Source: Yersinia pekkanenii (GTDB lineage Bacteria > Pseudomonadota > Gammaproteobacteria > Enterobacterales > Enterobacteriaceae). From it: a stretch of 33,852 nucleotides of DNA. The position numbers and the translations under genes are program-made. The notes below the pieces were generated by a model. The model was not told where the DNA came from. It did not search any database and saw only the letters and a list, made by a program, of their open reading frames with translations. Shown here in pieces: positions 9,377-17,158 of this stretch. Within the stretch, counting starts at the first letter, position 1, and every line of letters begins with the position of its first letter. The stretch is taken from positions 1-33,852 of the forward strand of contig NZ_CQAZ01000043.1 of NCBI RefSeq assembly GCF_001152565.1, written 5' to 3'.

Positions 9377-9401
9377 CCATGCCGCCATAGTGGCGGCATG
9401 G
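9377..9401 (+). promoter_or_regulatory. Perfect 11-bp hairpin over the gp46 start
   Basis: Arms at 9377-9387 and 9391-9401 are perfect complements around a TAG loop. The GGCGG segment that could serve as ribosome binding site and the ATG at 9398 are inside the 3' arm, and ATG 9404 is three bases beyond it. There is no T-run, so it is not a typical terminator. It is the only sizeable gap (54 bases) in an otherwise overlapping tail operon. Confidence 0.6.
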
Positions 9402-9748
9402 ACATGCTAATAGACCCTTCAACCCGCGACTACACTGGCGAACGTATCAATACGCTGGCCAATGCCGTCTACCTGTGCCTGATTGTGCCGCTAGGCTCAT
9501 ACTGGGCCGATACCACGCTGGGCTCACGTTTGCATGAGCTGGCTCGCGAGAAAGATGTCCCCCGTGTTTACACCCTGGCTCGTCAATATTCCGAACAGGC
9601 ATTACAGCGCCTGATTGATGATAATCGCGCCACCGCGATCACTGTGACAGCAACCCGATTAACGCCCGGCTGGCTATTACTGCATATCGTGGTGGAAACC
9701 GCCCGGAACCAATCTGAAACGTTTCGTCATCAAGTGAGGGTTGCCTGA
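9398..9748 (+). CDS. Mu gp46-like baseplate wedge protein
   Basis: A 116-residue protein, short and positioned like Mu gp46, which belongs with the GPW/gp25 wedge proteins. The sequence LAREKDVPRVYTLARQYSEQALQRLIDD and the following beta strand region fit the family. Start choice is ambiguous: ATG 9398 lies in a hairpin arm with GGCGG immediately before it, while ATG 9404 has better spacing. The stop TGA overlaps the next ATG (TGATG). Confidence 0.85.
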   Translation: MDMLIDPSTRDYTGERINTLANAVYLCLIVPLGSYWADTTLGSRLHELAREKDVPRVYTLARQYSEQALQRLIDDNRATAITVTATRLTPGWLLLHIVVETARNQSETFRHQVRVA

Positions 9749-10809
9749 TGCCCCATATTACACCCACCGTTGAGGCTATTCGTTCCAATATATTACGCGA
9801 TATACGTAACTTATTAGTCGATGCCGATATTTCTGAAAACAGTGATTATTATATTCGGGCTTCATCGGTTGCCAGTTGTGCGGCAGGGATATATCAGGAT
9901 CAAGGCTGGATTGTTCGACAGATATTCCCTGATACCGCCGACATTGAGTTTCTGGAATTGCATTGCCGGACACGCGGCATCGTTCGTAAGCCTGCCAATA
10001 CCGCAACCGGCACTATTGATCTCACGGGTGAGCCTAATGCAACTGTTGCCAGTGGATTAACCGTGACGCGTGACGCGCTCTCATTTGTGACCACTCAACA
10101 GGCTACAGTCGGGCTTGACGGCAAGTTAACCGTGACAGCGCAAGCAACCCTCGCAGGCACTGCTGGAAACACGGCACAAGTGATGTCCGGCACATTATCA
10201 TCAACACCTGATGGCATTGACAGTACCGTTATTATTAACATTACGCGCGGTGGCACTAACCAGGAAAGCCCGGAAGACCTGCTCGCACGGTTGCTCGATA
10301 TTATTCGCCGCCCCCCGGCGGGGGGTAATAAATATGATTATAAACGCTGGGCGCTGGAAGTCACCGGTGTGACTGCGGCATATGTTTACCCTCTACGGCG
10401 CGGGCTGGGGACGGTTGATATTGTGATCACCTCTGCTGATGGCTTGCCATCTGAAACCATTATTGCTGCAACACAACTCCATATTGATGACGTGCGACCG
10501 GTGACCGCGAAAAGCTCACTCGTGATGGCACCGACCATTAAGGCATTTGATATCGATGTAAAAGTGACATTAAGCGGTATTAATTTCGATGTTGCAGAAG
10601 TTCTCATTAAAGAGGCATTAAATAACTATATTAACCGCCTGATGCCCGGCGAATCCTTTATTCGCAGTCAGGCGGAAATGTTGGTTTCGCTAATTACCGG
10701 CGTCACTGACCGACAGATAATTTCCCCTATCAATAACGTTATTCCGCAAGTCGACGGCGCTGTTGTCGAGTGGTTACGTGTCGGTACCATCACGGTGGCT
10801 TTGCTATGA
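9748..10809 (+). CDS. Baseplate J family protein (Mu gp47-like)
   Basis: A 353-residue wedge protein of the Baseplate_J family (PF04865). Conserved features include FPDTADIEFLELHCRTRGI near residue 55-75, the GGTNQESPEDLLARLLDIIRRPPAGG motif near 165-190, and YDYKRWALEVTGVTAAYVYP. The protein links the baseplate wedges to the tail fibres. The start overlaps the gp46 stop and the end forms an ATGA with gp48. Confidence 0.93.
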   Translation: MPHITPTVEAIRSNILRDIRNLLVDADISENSDYYIRASSVASCAAGIYQDQGWIVRQIFPDTADIEFLELHCRTRGIVRKPANTATGTIDLTGEPNATVASGLTVTRDALSFVTTQQATVGLDGKLTVTAQATLAGTAGNTAQVMSGTLSSTPDGIDSTVIINITRGGTNQESPEDLLARLLDIIRRPPAGGNKYDYKRWALEVTGVTAAYVYPLRRGLGTVDIVITSADGLPSETIIAATQLHIDDVRPVTAKSSLVMAPTIKAFDIDVKVTLSGINFDVAEVLIKEALNNYINRLMPGESFIRSQAEMLVSLITGVTDRQIISPINNVIPQVDGAVVEWLRVGTITVALL

Positions 10810-11375
10810 AGTTCTCAACCTTACTGGGTCTGCTACTGCCCCCAGTGGCTTATGACTCGCAACAGCCAAAAATCAATGCTGAAATTCAGGCTGAAGGTAA
10901 CGCCCTTGATGCCGCATCAATCCTGGCTAATGCAGTGTTGGGGGGCGTCACGCCCTTTTACGCGAATAGCCTGATTGCTGATTGGGAGCGCGTTCTGGAC
11001 ATCACAACAGAGCCGGAAGCCAGTTATCAGCAACGTTTGCAAGTTGTCCTTATTAAGCTGTCAGAGTCCGGGGGGCTCAGCATTCCCTATTTTAAACGCA
11101 TTGCGGCCAGCGCCGGATATCAGATAACCATTGATGAACTGGAGCCTTTCAGGGCGGGAATTAATCGCGCCGGTGATGTGATCAGTGCGCCGGAGATTAT
11201 TTGGGTATGGCGAGTGAATGTGTTCGGTTCAAAGACCCAGACATTCAGGTTCAGAGCAGGCATATCGGCAGCGGGTGAACGTTTATCATCATTTTCAGAC
11301 ACCGCACTTGAAACGGTATTTAACAACCTTAAGCCTGCCCATACCTTTTGTTATTTCACTTACCAGGAGAGCTGA
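10806..11375 (+). CDS. Mu gp48-like tail protein (DUF2313, YmfQ family)
   Basis: A 189-residue protein in the position of Mu gp48. Segments such as LIADWERVLDITTEPEASYQ and the run of a small beta domain to the C-terminus are typical of YmfQ/DUF2313 proteins, the wedge component that carries the fibre. The frame is open further upstream, but ATG 10806, in the ATGA overlap with gp47, gives the usual N-terminus MKFSTLLGLLLPP. Confidence 0.88.
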   Translation: MKFSTLLGLLLPPVAYDSQQPKINAEIQAEGNALDAASILANAVLGGVTPFYANSLIADWERVLDITTEPEASYQQRLQVVLIKLSESGGLSIPYFKRIAASAGYQITIDELEPFRAGINRAGDVISAPEIIWVWRVNVFGSKTQTFRFRAGISAAGERLSSFSDTALETVFNNLKPAHTFCYFTYQES

Positions 11376-11377
11376 TA

Positions 11378-12496
11378 ATGAAAAATATCATGCCGCCAAT
11401 CGATACCCCCGACAAATCATTTCATGACGGTAATCCGGCTACGGGTGAACAAGGGACTATTGTATCAGCCTTGTGGCTTAATAATGTTCAACGCGGGGTA
11501 ATAAGCACTCAACAAGAGATGGCCTCAGTATTAAGTCAGGCGGGAATAGATATAGATGAGGCGAAACAGAATCAATTATTGACCGCAATTCAGGAATTAA
11601 TTTCAACCGGTAATGATGGCTATCTTAAAGCCGCGAGTTATTTGGGCGAAATTAAAGCACTGGGCGCGGGAGCGGTTGCTCAAGCTATCACCAACCTCGG
11701 GTTAACTGATACCGCTACTGCTGCTGCGGGTGCGATGCAGAAAAATCAAAATCTGAATGATGTTGCTAACAAAGCAGTGGCACTGACCAACCTTGGGGCA
11801 TTACCGGCAAATGGTACTGCCGTTGCTGCGACAAAACTGGCTACAGCGCGACTGATAGCGGGTAAGTCATTTAACGGTACAGCCGATATTTCAATCGGGG
11901 CTTCTGATGTTGGCGCGCTACCCCTCACAGGCGGGGCGCTATCCGGGGCATTAACAGTCAACGGCACACATGATGCGCCATTAGGGGCCAACGGATTTAG
12001 AAGCTGCATTCTTACTCCGGGAAATGGCGGATTTACTAATCCGGCAGGCGTCGGCATTGGGCTACATTCCAATGGTTCGATTTACTTGTGGAATGACGTT
12101 TCGGGCGGTTACGCGATGTCAGTAAGCTCCACTGCCATTGGAACATCCAGGCCCTTAAATGTGGGCGGAACAGTTACACCGACGGATTATTCAAACTTTG
12201 ACGCCAGATTTTCTAAATTTGCCGCTGGTCAGGCATGGACAAACGTCTTGTCTTCCCGCTCATCAGGAGCGTGGTACACAAACAATACGGGAAAGCCAAT
12301 TATGATAGCTGTTACTACTGAGTATGGCCCCAACGCCGCTTTAAATTGTCAAACGGGTTCTGCTGGCACGATTGTCTCTCCGCGCGGCGGTGGCTCTGAG
12401 TACATACAACATAGCGCGACTTTTATCGTTATGCCGAATGATACGTACCGCGTTGACGCGTCCGGAAATATTGGGATTTGGAAGGAGCTGAGATAA
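11378..12496 (+). CDS. Tail fibre protein
   Basis: A 372-residue receptor-binding fibre. The N-terminal 55 residues (DGNPATGEQGTIVSALWLNN) match the fibre attachment region of P2- and Mu-like phages. The middle is Ala/Gly/Thr-rich with repeats of the ALTNLGALPANG kind and a TGGALSGALTVNG segment. The C-terminal 110 residues form a separate beta-rich tip ending GNIGIWKEL. AGGAG at 11365-11369 points to ATG 11378 as the start. The tip should set host range. No inverted fibre copy or invertase gene lies beside it within the window. Confidence 0.9.
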   Translation: MKNIMPPIDTPDKSFHDGNPATGEQGTIVSALWLNNVQRGVISTQQEMASVLSQAGIDIDEAKQNQLLTAIQELISTGNDGYLKAASYLGEIKALGAGAVAQAITNLGLTDTATAAAGAMQKNQNLNDVANKAVALTNLGALPANGTAVAATKLATARLIAGKSFNGTADISIGASDVGALPLTGGALSGALTVNGTHDAPLGANGFRSCILTPGNGGFTNPAGVGIGLHSNGSIYLWNDVSGGYAMSVSSTAIGTSRPLNVGGTVTPTDYSNFDARFSKFAAGQAWTNVLSSRSSGAWYTNNTGKPIMIAVTTEYGPNAALNCQTGSAGTIVSPRGGGSEYIQHSATFIVMPNDTYRVDASGNIGIWKELR

Positions 12497-12843
12497 TGAA
12501 ATACTACAAAGACAAGAAAGATGAAGTGTACGCGTATGAAGATGATTGTGCTGATGAATTGATCAAGAAGGGACTGGAATCAATCACAGAAGAAGAAGCT
12601 ATGTTGATTACTAATCCACCGCTAGCTCCAGAGGAACTCATTTTGTTGGCCCAGCATCAAAAGGCCGCACTTATAGCACATGCAACGGAAATCATTGATC
12701 CGATGCGCGATGCAAAGGATGGTGGCTATATCGATGATGAAGATATTCCACGCTTAGCTGCATGGCAAAAGTATCGCTATGTGCTGACTAAAGTTGATGT
12801 ATCGACCCCCTCCGATATCAAGTGGCCTGAATTACCTAACTAA
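12496..12843 (+). CDS. Tail fibre assembly chaperone
   Basis: A 115-residue acidic protein in the position of Mu gpU. The C-terminal part (LAAWQKYRYVLTKVDVSTPSDIKWPELP) is the hallmark of the tail fibre assembly family, which helps fold or attach the fibre. The N-terminus reads MKYYKDKKDEVYAYEDD. The ATG at 12496 overlaps the fibre stop (TAATG). GGAG just upstream supports the start. Confidence 0.9.
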   Translation: MKYYKDKKDEVYAYEDDCADELIKKGLESITEEEAMLITNPPLAPEELILLAQHQKAALIAHATEIIDPMRDAKDGGYIDDEDIPRLAAWQKYRYVLTKVDVSTPSDIKWPELPN

Positions 12844-12882
12844 TATTTAAAATAAATAGCGTAAACACAATCACTTCTAGAA

Positions 12883-12904
12883 GAGCTGCGAATGCGGCTT
12901 TTTT
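12883..12904 (+). terminator. Rho-independent terminator of the tail operon
   Basis: The stem AGCTGC/GCGGCT closes a GAAT loop (one G-U pair in RNA) and is followed by six T. It lies 41 bases after the fibre assembly gene and would separate the late operon from the methylase gene. Confidence 0.75.
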
Positions 12905-12921
12905 AGTACCTAACTTATTTT

Positions 12922-12969
12922 GATCGGTTAAATCGATCAATTAACCACAACCGATCTGTGTAACCGATC
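12922..12969 (+). promoter_or_regulatory. Cluster of four GATC sites, nested inverted repeats
   Basis: GATC occurs at 12922, 12935, 12953 and 12966, with spacings of 13, 18 and 13 bases. The outer sites lie in a perfect inverted repeat, GATCGGTTA at 12922-12930 and TAACCGATC at 12961-12969; a second one, GGTTAA/TTAACC, lies at 12926-12946. The cluster is 22 bases before the methylase start. It looks like an operator that senses adenine methylation, as the GATC sites of Mu mom do; this is inference. Confidence 0.55.
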
Positions 12970-12990
12970 GTAAGTTAAGGAGTCTGTCTC

Positions 12991-13746
12991 ATGAGTAGCC
13001 CAATTATTCCGTGGGTTGGTGGTAAGCGCCGCTTGGCTAAACATATTTTACCGTTATTCCCTGAACATAAATGCTATGTCGAGCCATTCTGCGGCGGTGC
13101 AGCTTTATATTTTCTAAAAGAGACATCCAAGGTTGAAGTAATAAATGATATCAATGGTGAGCTAATCAATCTTTACCGAGTAATTAAAAATCACCTGGAA
13201 GAGTTTGTACGGCAGTTTAAATGGGCTTTAACCAGTCGTCAGGTCTTTGAGTGGACTAAAGCAACGCCTGCGGAGGTGCTTACCGATATTCAAAGAGCGG
13301 CGCGGTTTTACTATCTACAAACCACCGCATTTGGCGGTAAGGTTGATGGTCAGACGTTCGGCACATCGACTACCCATCCTGTTGGACTAAACCTATTGCG
13401 TCTGGAGGAAGCATTATCAGCCGCACATTTAAGGTTATCCCGTACAATAATAGAACACCTCGGCTGGGCTGCTTGCATTGATAAGTATGACAGGCCACAT
13501 ACATTATTTTATTTAGACCCCCCTTACTGGCAGACTTGCGGCTACGGGGTTGAGTTCGGTCTGGAGCAGTATGCCTATATGGCGCAGTTAGCCCACTCCA
13601 TTCAGGGCAGTATGATAATCTCAGTCAATGATATTCCTGAAATGCGGGAAGTCTTCAAGGGGTTACATATGGACACTGTGAGCCTTAAATACTCTTTAGG
13701 GGACAATAAAAAACAGGCGGGCGAACTAATCATTAGAAACTTCTAG
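12991..13746 (+). CDS. D12-class DNA adenine-N6 methyltransferase
   Basis: A 251-residue protein that transfers a methyl group from S-adenosylmethionine to adenine N6. Visible motifs are PWVGGKR (residues 7-13, cofactor site), VEPFCGGAAL (30-39) and the catalytic LDPPYW (175-180), in the order of the Dam/D12 class. AAGGAG at 12977-12982 supports ATG 12991. It occupies the place of the mom modification gene at the right end of Mu and probably protects phage DNA from host restriction. Its recognition sequence cannot be read from the protein; GATC is possible given the sites upstream. No restriction partner is nearby, so it is a solitary methylase. Confidence 0.9.
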   Translation: MSSPIIPWVGGKRRLAKHILPLFPEHKCYVEPFCGGAALYFLKETSKVEVINDINGELINLYRVIKNHLEEFVRQFKWALTSRQVFEWTKATPAEVLTDIQRAARFYYLQTTAFGGKVDGQTFGTSTTHPVGLNLLRLEEALSAAHLRLSRTIIEHLGWAACIDKYDRPHTLFYLDPPYWQTCGYGVEFGLEQYAYMAQLAHSIQGSMIISVNDIPEMREVFKGLHMDTVSLKYSLGDNKKQAGELIIRNF

Positions 13747-13756
13747 CGTTCTATTT

Positions 13757-13842
13757 TGCATTATGCAAAATCGATAAATATCGCGCGGCGATCTTATGCA
13801 AAAATGAGCGTTAATCTATGCAAAAAAATTCGCCGCGCTACA
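13757..13842 (+). repeat. Prophage right end with three transposase-site-like repeats
   Basis: The octamer ATGCAAAA occurs at 13773, 13796 and 13818, spaced 23 and 22 bases, all in the same direction; the first is also part of a near-palindrome TTTTGCATTATGCAAAA. Mu has three 22-bp MuA sites (R1-R3) at its right end. The probable terminus is the CA at 13841-13842. Read inward from there it begins TGTAGCGCGGCG, against TGAAGCGGCG for Mu. The colicin frame enters exactly here. Confidence 0.75.
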
Positions 13843-15089
13843 TTTAATGTATTAACCTCCCCTTGTTTAACGAGAGCCAATCCCTTTAAGCCAAGTCGTT
13901 CATTAAAGTATCTAAATGCCCACTTATTATCATGCCCACCATATGCATCATGTTGCTGCCATATCTTTGCCTCTTCTTGTTGCAATAAAGGAATATTACT
14001 TTCAAGCAATATGATATGCGCGGCTATTTCTGTAACTTGCTTATCCGTCAGTGATTTTTCCCGCTTCAACTCATCTATCACTGAGTTAAACGGCGGCATC
14101 ATCGCCCTTTCAGCCGCTTCCCGCTCACTCCGCGCTATTTCATAGGTATTGCGCGCTTCCCGCATCAGTTCATCAACATTGGTTATTCGAATTACAGAGA
14201 GATACCGCGGTTCTATATTAGCGCTGTCAGGAAAAACAATGATGGCATCGTGGGTATGGCGACCTGTCGGAGTATGAATTTCTTTGAAATCCGCATGCTC
14301 AATCGGTGTGACGACCGGTCTTGCTGCGGATAGTTTTGGCGTTGGTACATTTACGGGCGTAATAATATCGACAACACTGATATGCATCGGTGTGATACCG
14401 GGAATAGCTGCGGTAAAGACACCTGGCCTTGTAGTAGTGATAGCCTGAATGACAGGCACCCGTTGTATTGCCGTCGGCGCTTTAATCAGAATAGCTTTCT
14501 GCACTCCCTCTTCAGTCACATCACTGATGCGGATATTGACCGCTACATCAGTGACTGTTTTTAAAGTTTCTTTCGGTGTATCCGTGACTCTGTCGGCGGG
14601 AAGTGTCGAAGTGGTAAAATATGCTCCTATCGGCGGGTCAGGAGCTATTCTTGACGGCATCATGCCCATAATAGCCACACCCACTGGGCTGGTGCGTATT
14701 AACCATGAACCCACCCGAACTAAATGACCTTCGACAAAGGCCGCTACCGCAGGAAGGCGACTTAACGTTACCCCCCAGCGCCCATCTATTAAGGTGATAA
14801 CGGCTGGCATACCGCCCACGGCCATATAAGACTGTAGTTCTGGATTTTGTGCCAAATTCACAACAGCCGCTTTGCTATTACGATTGCCACCACGATTGCT
14901 ACCACGACGATTGCCGTGACCAAATTGACCCGGATTGTAGTTGTGAAGCGGGCCATAAGGTGTTTGCGAAACGCCCCAGCCACTTCCCCTATTTGGGTTA
15001 CCGCCGCCAAACCCGGTGGGCCCCCCTTTGATTCCTCCGGTTGGACCACGAGCACCATGGCCAGTTGTATTACTGTGTCCTTCTCCCAT
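13794..15089 (-). pseudogene. E-type colicin gene truncated by the prophage
   Basis: The 431-residue frame starts with the Gly-rich translocation tail of E-group colicins (residues 1-70, GPTGGIKGGPTG, GSGW at 35-38). The translocation domain follows, with MPSRIAPDPP (144-153), LPADRVTDTP (163-172), RPGVFTAAIPG (221-231) and HDAIIVFPDS (280-289). A coiled coil (about 305-380) reaches the receptor-binding tip HDAYGGHDNKW. After residue 416 the frame runs into the prophage end, whose DNA encodes the last 15 residues (VARRIFLHRLTLIFA). Intact E colicins have about 580 residues, so the second arm of the receptor-binding hairpin and the killing domain are gone. No immunity or lysis gene is in view. 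AAGGA precedes the start by 8 bases. No clear LexA box was found. Confidence 0.87.
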
Positions 15090-15226
15090 ATTTTATTTCC
15101 TTATTTAAGTTTTATAATTAACGAGAATATTTACTGCTAAACCTATTTGTCTTTTCTCACCTCCTTAACATTATTTAAATGCCATTATTTTTTATTATTC
15201 AGCTTTGCCAGACCCACAAATAAAAA

Positions 15227-15248
15227 CACCTCGCTAATTAGCGAGGTG
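15227..15248 (-). terminator. Perfect 22-bp palindrome with T-run on the minus strand
   Basis: Both halves are exactly complementary (CACCTCGCTAA/TTAGCGAGGTG), and on the minus strand it is followed by TTTTTATTT. It would stop leftward transcripts before the colicin gene. It is a second terminator behind ilvC with no gene between the two, so it may be left from a lost gene. Confidence 0.7.
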
Positions 15249-15407
15249 CGTGATTACCTTCATAATAATATTGTGATTAATAGAGTTTAATACTGCATTT
15301 GCCTGCGATGTGTTAAACCACGATTAACACCTTACTGGATTTTTTTCGGGCCGTGATAGTATTAATTTAATAAATTTTTGTATTCGAGAAATGTACTAAA
15401 TTTGAGA

Positions 15408-15444
15408 TAAAAAAAAGCCGTTGCCATTATTTAATGGCAGCGGC
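15408..15444 (-). terminator. Rho-independent terminator of ilvC
   Basis: GCCG(T)TGCCATTA and TAATGGCA(G)CGGC form a 12-bp stem, nearly perfect, followed on the minus strand by eight or more T. It lies 60 bases past the ilvC stop. Confidence 0.88.
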
Positions 15445-15503
15445 CTGTTTCACGCAGAGTTAAACGCCGCTAACAACGCAGCGGCGTCAAAGACAAAAGG
15501 GAC

Positions 15504-16982
15504 TTAGCCCGCAACTGCGATACGTTTCATATCGGTCATATAGCCACGCAGTTTGTGGCCTACGGCTTCAATTGGGTGGTTACGAATGGCTTCATTCACA
15601 TCACGCAATTGCGCGTTATCAACCGCAGTACCGGTAACGCTCTTACCCAAATCCCCGGCTTGCAGTGAATCCATGAATTTGCCTTTCAGCAATGGAACCG
15701 CTGCGTTAGCGAACAGGTAGTTACCGTATTCAGCCGTATCAGAAATAACCACGTTCATTTCATATAAACGTTTACGTGCAATGGTGTTCGCAATCAATGG
15801 CAGTTCATGCAGAGATTCGTAATAAGCGGATTCTTCGATGATACCGGAATCCACCATGGTTTCGAATGCCAGTTCAACCCCGGCTTTCACCATGGCAATC
15901 ATCAATACGCCATGGTCGAAATATTCTTGCTCAGAGATTTTTCCTTCAAACTGTGGTGCGTTTTCAAATGCAGTTCTGCCGGTCTCTTCACGCCAGTTCA
16001 GCAATTTAACGTCGTCTTCCGCCCAGTCAGCCATCATGCCGCTAGAGAATGCACCGGAAATAATGTCGTCCATATGTTTCTGGAACAAGGGTGCCATGAT
16101 TTCTTTCAACTGTTCAGACAGCGCATAAGCACGCAGTTTAGCCGGGTTGGACAGACGATCCATCATCAGCGTGATACCGCCTTGTTTCAGCGCTTCGGTG
16201 ATGGTTTCCCAGCCGAACTGAACCAGTTTTTCCGCGTAAGCGGCGTCAGTACCTTCAGAAACCAGCTTGTCGAAACACAGCAATGAACCGGCCTGCAACA
16301 TACCACACAGGATAGTCTGTTCACCCATCAGGTCAGATTTCACTTCAGCAACGAAAGAAGACTCCAACACACCAGCACGATGACCACCAGTTGCTGCGGC
16401 CCAAGCCTTGGCAATCGCCATGCCTTCGCCTTTAGGATCGTTTTCCGGGTGAACTGCGATCAGCGTCGGCACACCAAAACCTCGTTTGTATTCTTCACGC
16501 ACTTCTGTACCCGGGCATTTCGGCGCTACCATCACCACAGTGATATCTTTACGCACTTGCTCACCCACTTCAACGATGTTGAAACCATGAGAGTAACCCA
16601 GTGCTGCGCCATCTTTCATCAGTGGTTGAACCGCCTGAACTACCGCAGAGTGCTGTTTGTCTGGCGTCAGGTTAACCACTAAATCAGCCTGCGGGATCAA
16701 CTCTTCGTAAGTACCGACTTTGAAGCCGTTTTCGGTCGCTTTACGCCATGAAGCACGCTTCTCGGTAATGGCTTCTTTACGCAGGGCGTAAGCGACATCC
16801 AGACCAGAGTCACGCATGTTCAAACCTTGGTTCAGACCTTGTGCACCACAGCCGACGATCACCACTTTTTTGCCTTTCAGGTAGCCTGCTTCATCGGCGA
16901 ATTCGTCACGTGCCATAAAGCGACACTTACCTAATTGCGCCAACTGCTGACGCAGGTTCAATGTGTTGAAATAGTTAGCCAT
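15504..16982 (-). CDS. ilvC: Ketol-acid reductoisomerase
   Basis: A 492-residue class II (long) enzyme that isomerises and reduces acetolactate and acetohydroxybutyrate with NADPH and Mg2+, the second common step of valine and isoleucine synthesis. The nucleotide site GCGAQG is at residues 44-49, with R68 in the loop that selects NADPH. The metal site [12 protein letters not shown] follows in the first knotted domain. Length agrees with E. coli (491). The frame extends 40 codons upstream, but ATG 16982 has GGAG before it and the conserved [11 protein letters not shown] start. It is divergent from ilvY and expected to be activated by IlvY when acetolactate is present. Confidence 0.98.
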   Translation of the reverse strand: MANYFNTLNLRQQLAQLGKCRFMARDEFADEAGYLKGKKVVIVGCGAQGLNQGLNMRDSGLDVAYALRKEAITEKRASWRKATENGFKVGTYEELIPQADLVVNLTPDKQHSAVVQAVQPLMKDGAALGYSHGFNIVEVGEQVRKDITVVMVAPKCPGTEVREEYKRGFGVPTLIAVHPENDPKGEGMAIAKAWAAATGGHRAGVLESSFVAEVKSDLMGEQTILCGMLQAGSLLCFDKLVSEGTDAAYAEKLVQFGWETITEALKQGGITLMMDRLSNPAKLRAYALSEQLKEIMAPLFQKHMDDIISGAFSSGMMADWAEDDVKLLNWREETGRTAFENAPQFEGKISEQEYFDHGVLMIAMVKAGVELAFETMVDSGIIEESAYYESLHELPLIANTIARKRLYEMNVVISDTAEYGNYLFANAAVPLLKGKFMDSLQAGDLGKSVTGTAVDNAQLRDVNEAIRNHPIEAVGHKLRGYMTDMKRIAVAG

Positions 16983-17055
16983 GGTATTACTCCGTTCGGG
17001 TTCTGTTTGGTGGGTATCGAGGATTATCCTGGATTCACTATATGACAGGAAACTC

Positions 17056-17103
17056 ATTGCTGAAATTGATATATTAACAATGTGATATTGCAGATTCTGC
17101 AAT
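17056..17103. promoter_or_regulatory. IlvY operator region (two sites)
   Basis: A perfect inverted repeat ATTGCAG-ATT-CTGCAAT lies at 17087-17103, with the T-N11-A form of LysR-type sites. A weaker related motif, ATTGCTGAAATTGAT, begins at 17056, 31 bases or three helical turns away. In E. coli the ilvY-ilvC gap holds two tandem operators, and the layout here agrees. Confidence 0.65.
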
Positions 17104-17158
17104 ACTCTTTATTTCTGATGGAATACACTGGGTAATCTCACTCAAGAGGCCGTTTGGT

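Larger units (their letters stand above)
1..13842 (+). mobile_element. Mu-like transposable prophage, right (late) half
   Basis: The genes on this stretch follow the phage Mu late order from gp35 through the tail fibre assembly gene without interruption, all on the + strand. A terminal DNA-modification gene sits where Mu has com-mom. Three repeated 22-23 bp units follow, and the probable outer end is a CA at 13841-13842, where the reading frame of an unrelated colicin gene begins. The left part (transposase, early genes, lysis, head genes) lies outside the window. All tail genes seen here are intact, so this half shows no decay. The family assignment is secure from gene order; the exact end is inferred by comparison with the Mu right end. 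Confidence 0.9.
15090..15503. other. Intergenic region between colicin remnant and ilvC
   Basis: This 414-bp AT-rich stretch has the colicin promoter region at its left end and two minus-strand terminators (15227-15248 and 15408-15444). Between them I see no coding frame with a ribosome binding site. In E. coli K-12 the neighbour of ilvC is ppiC, which is absent here. Confidence 0.6.

Noticed and set aside
11378-12843. Invertible tail fibre module as in Mu G segment
   Set aside because: There is only one fibre and one assembly gene, no reversed second set, no invertase gene and no pair of inverted crossover sites in the window.
13756-14145. Plus-strand frame opposite the colicin gene, starting in the prophage end
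   Set aside because: It runs antisense to the recognisable colicin coding sequence and has no ribosome binding site or family features.
14847-15140. Plus-strand frames and repeated CACGATTGC-like words opposite the colicin N-terminus
   Set aside because: The repetition is explained by the Gly/Asn/Arg-rich codons of the colicin translocation tail on the other strand.
15110-15170. LexA (SOS) box before the colicin gene
   Set aside because: Only a half-site like TACTG is present; no second half at the right distance, so I do not claim SOS control.
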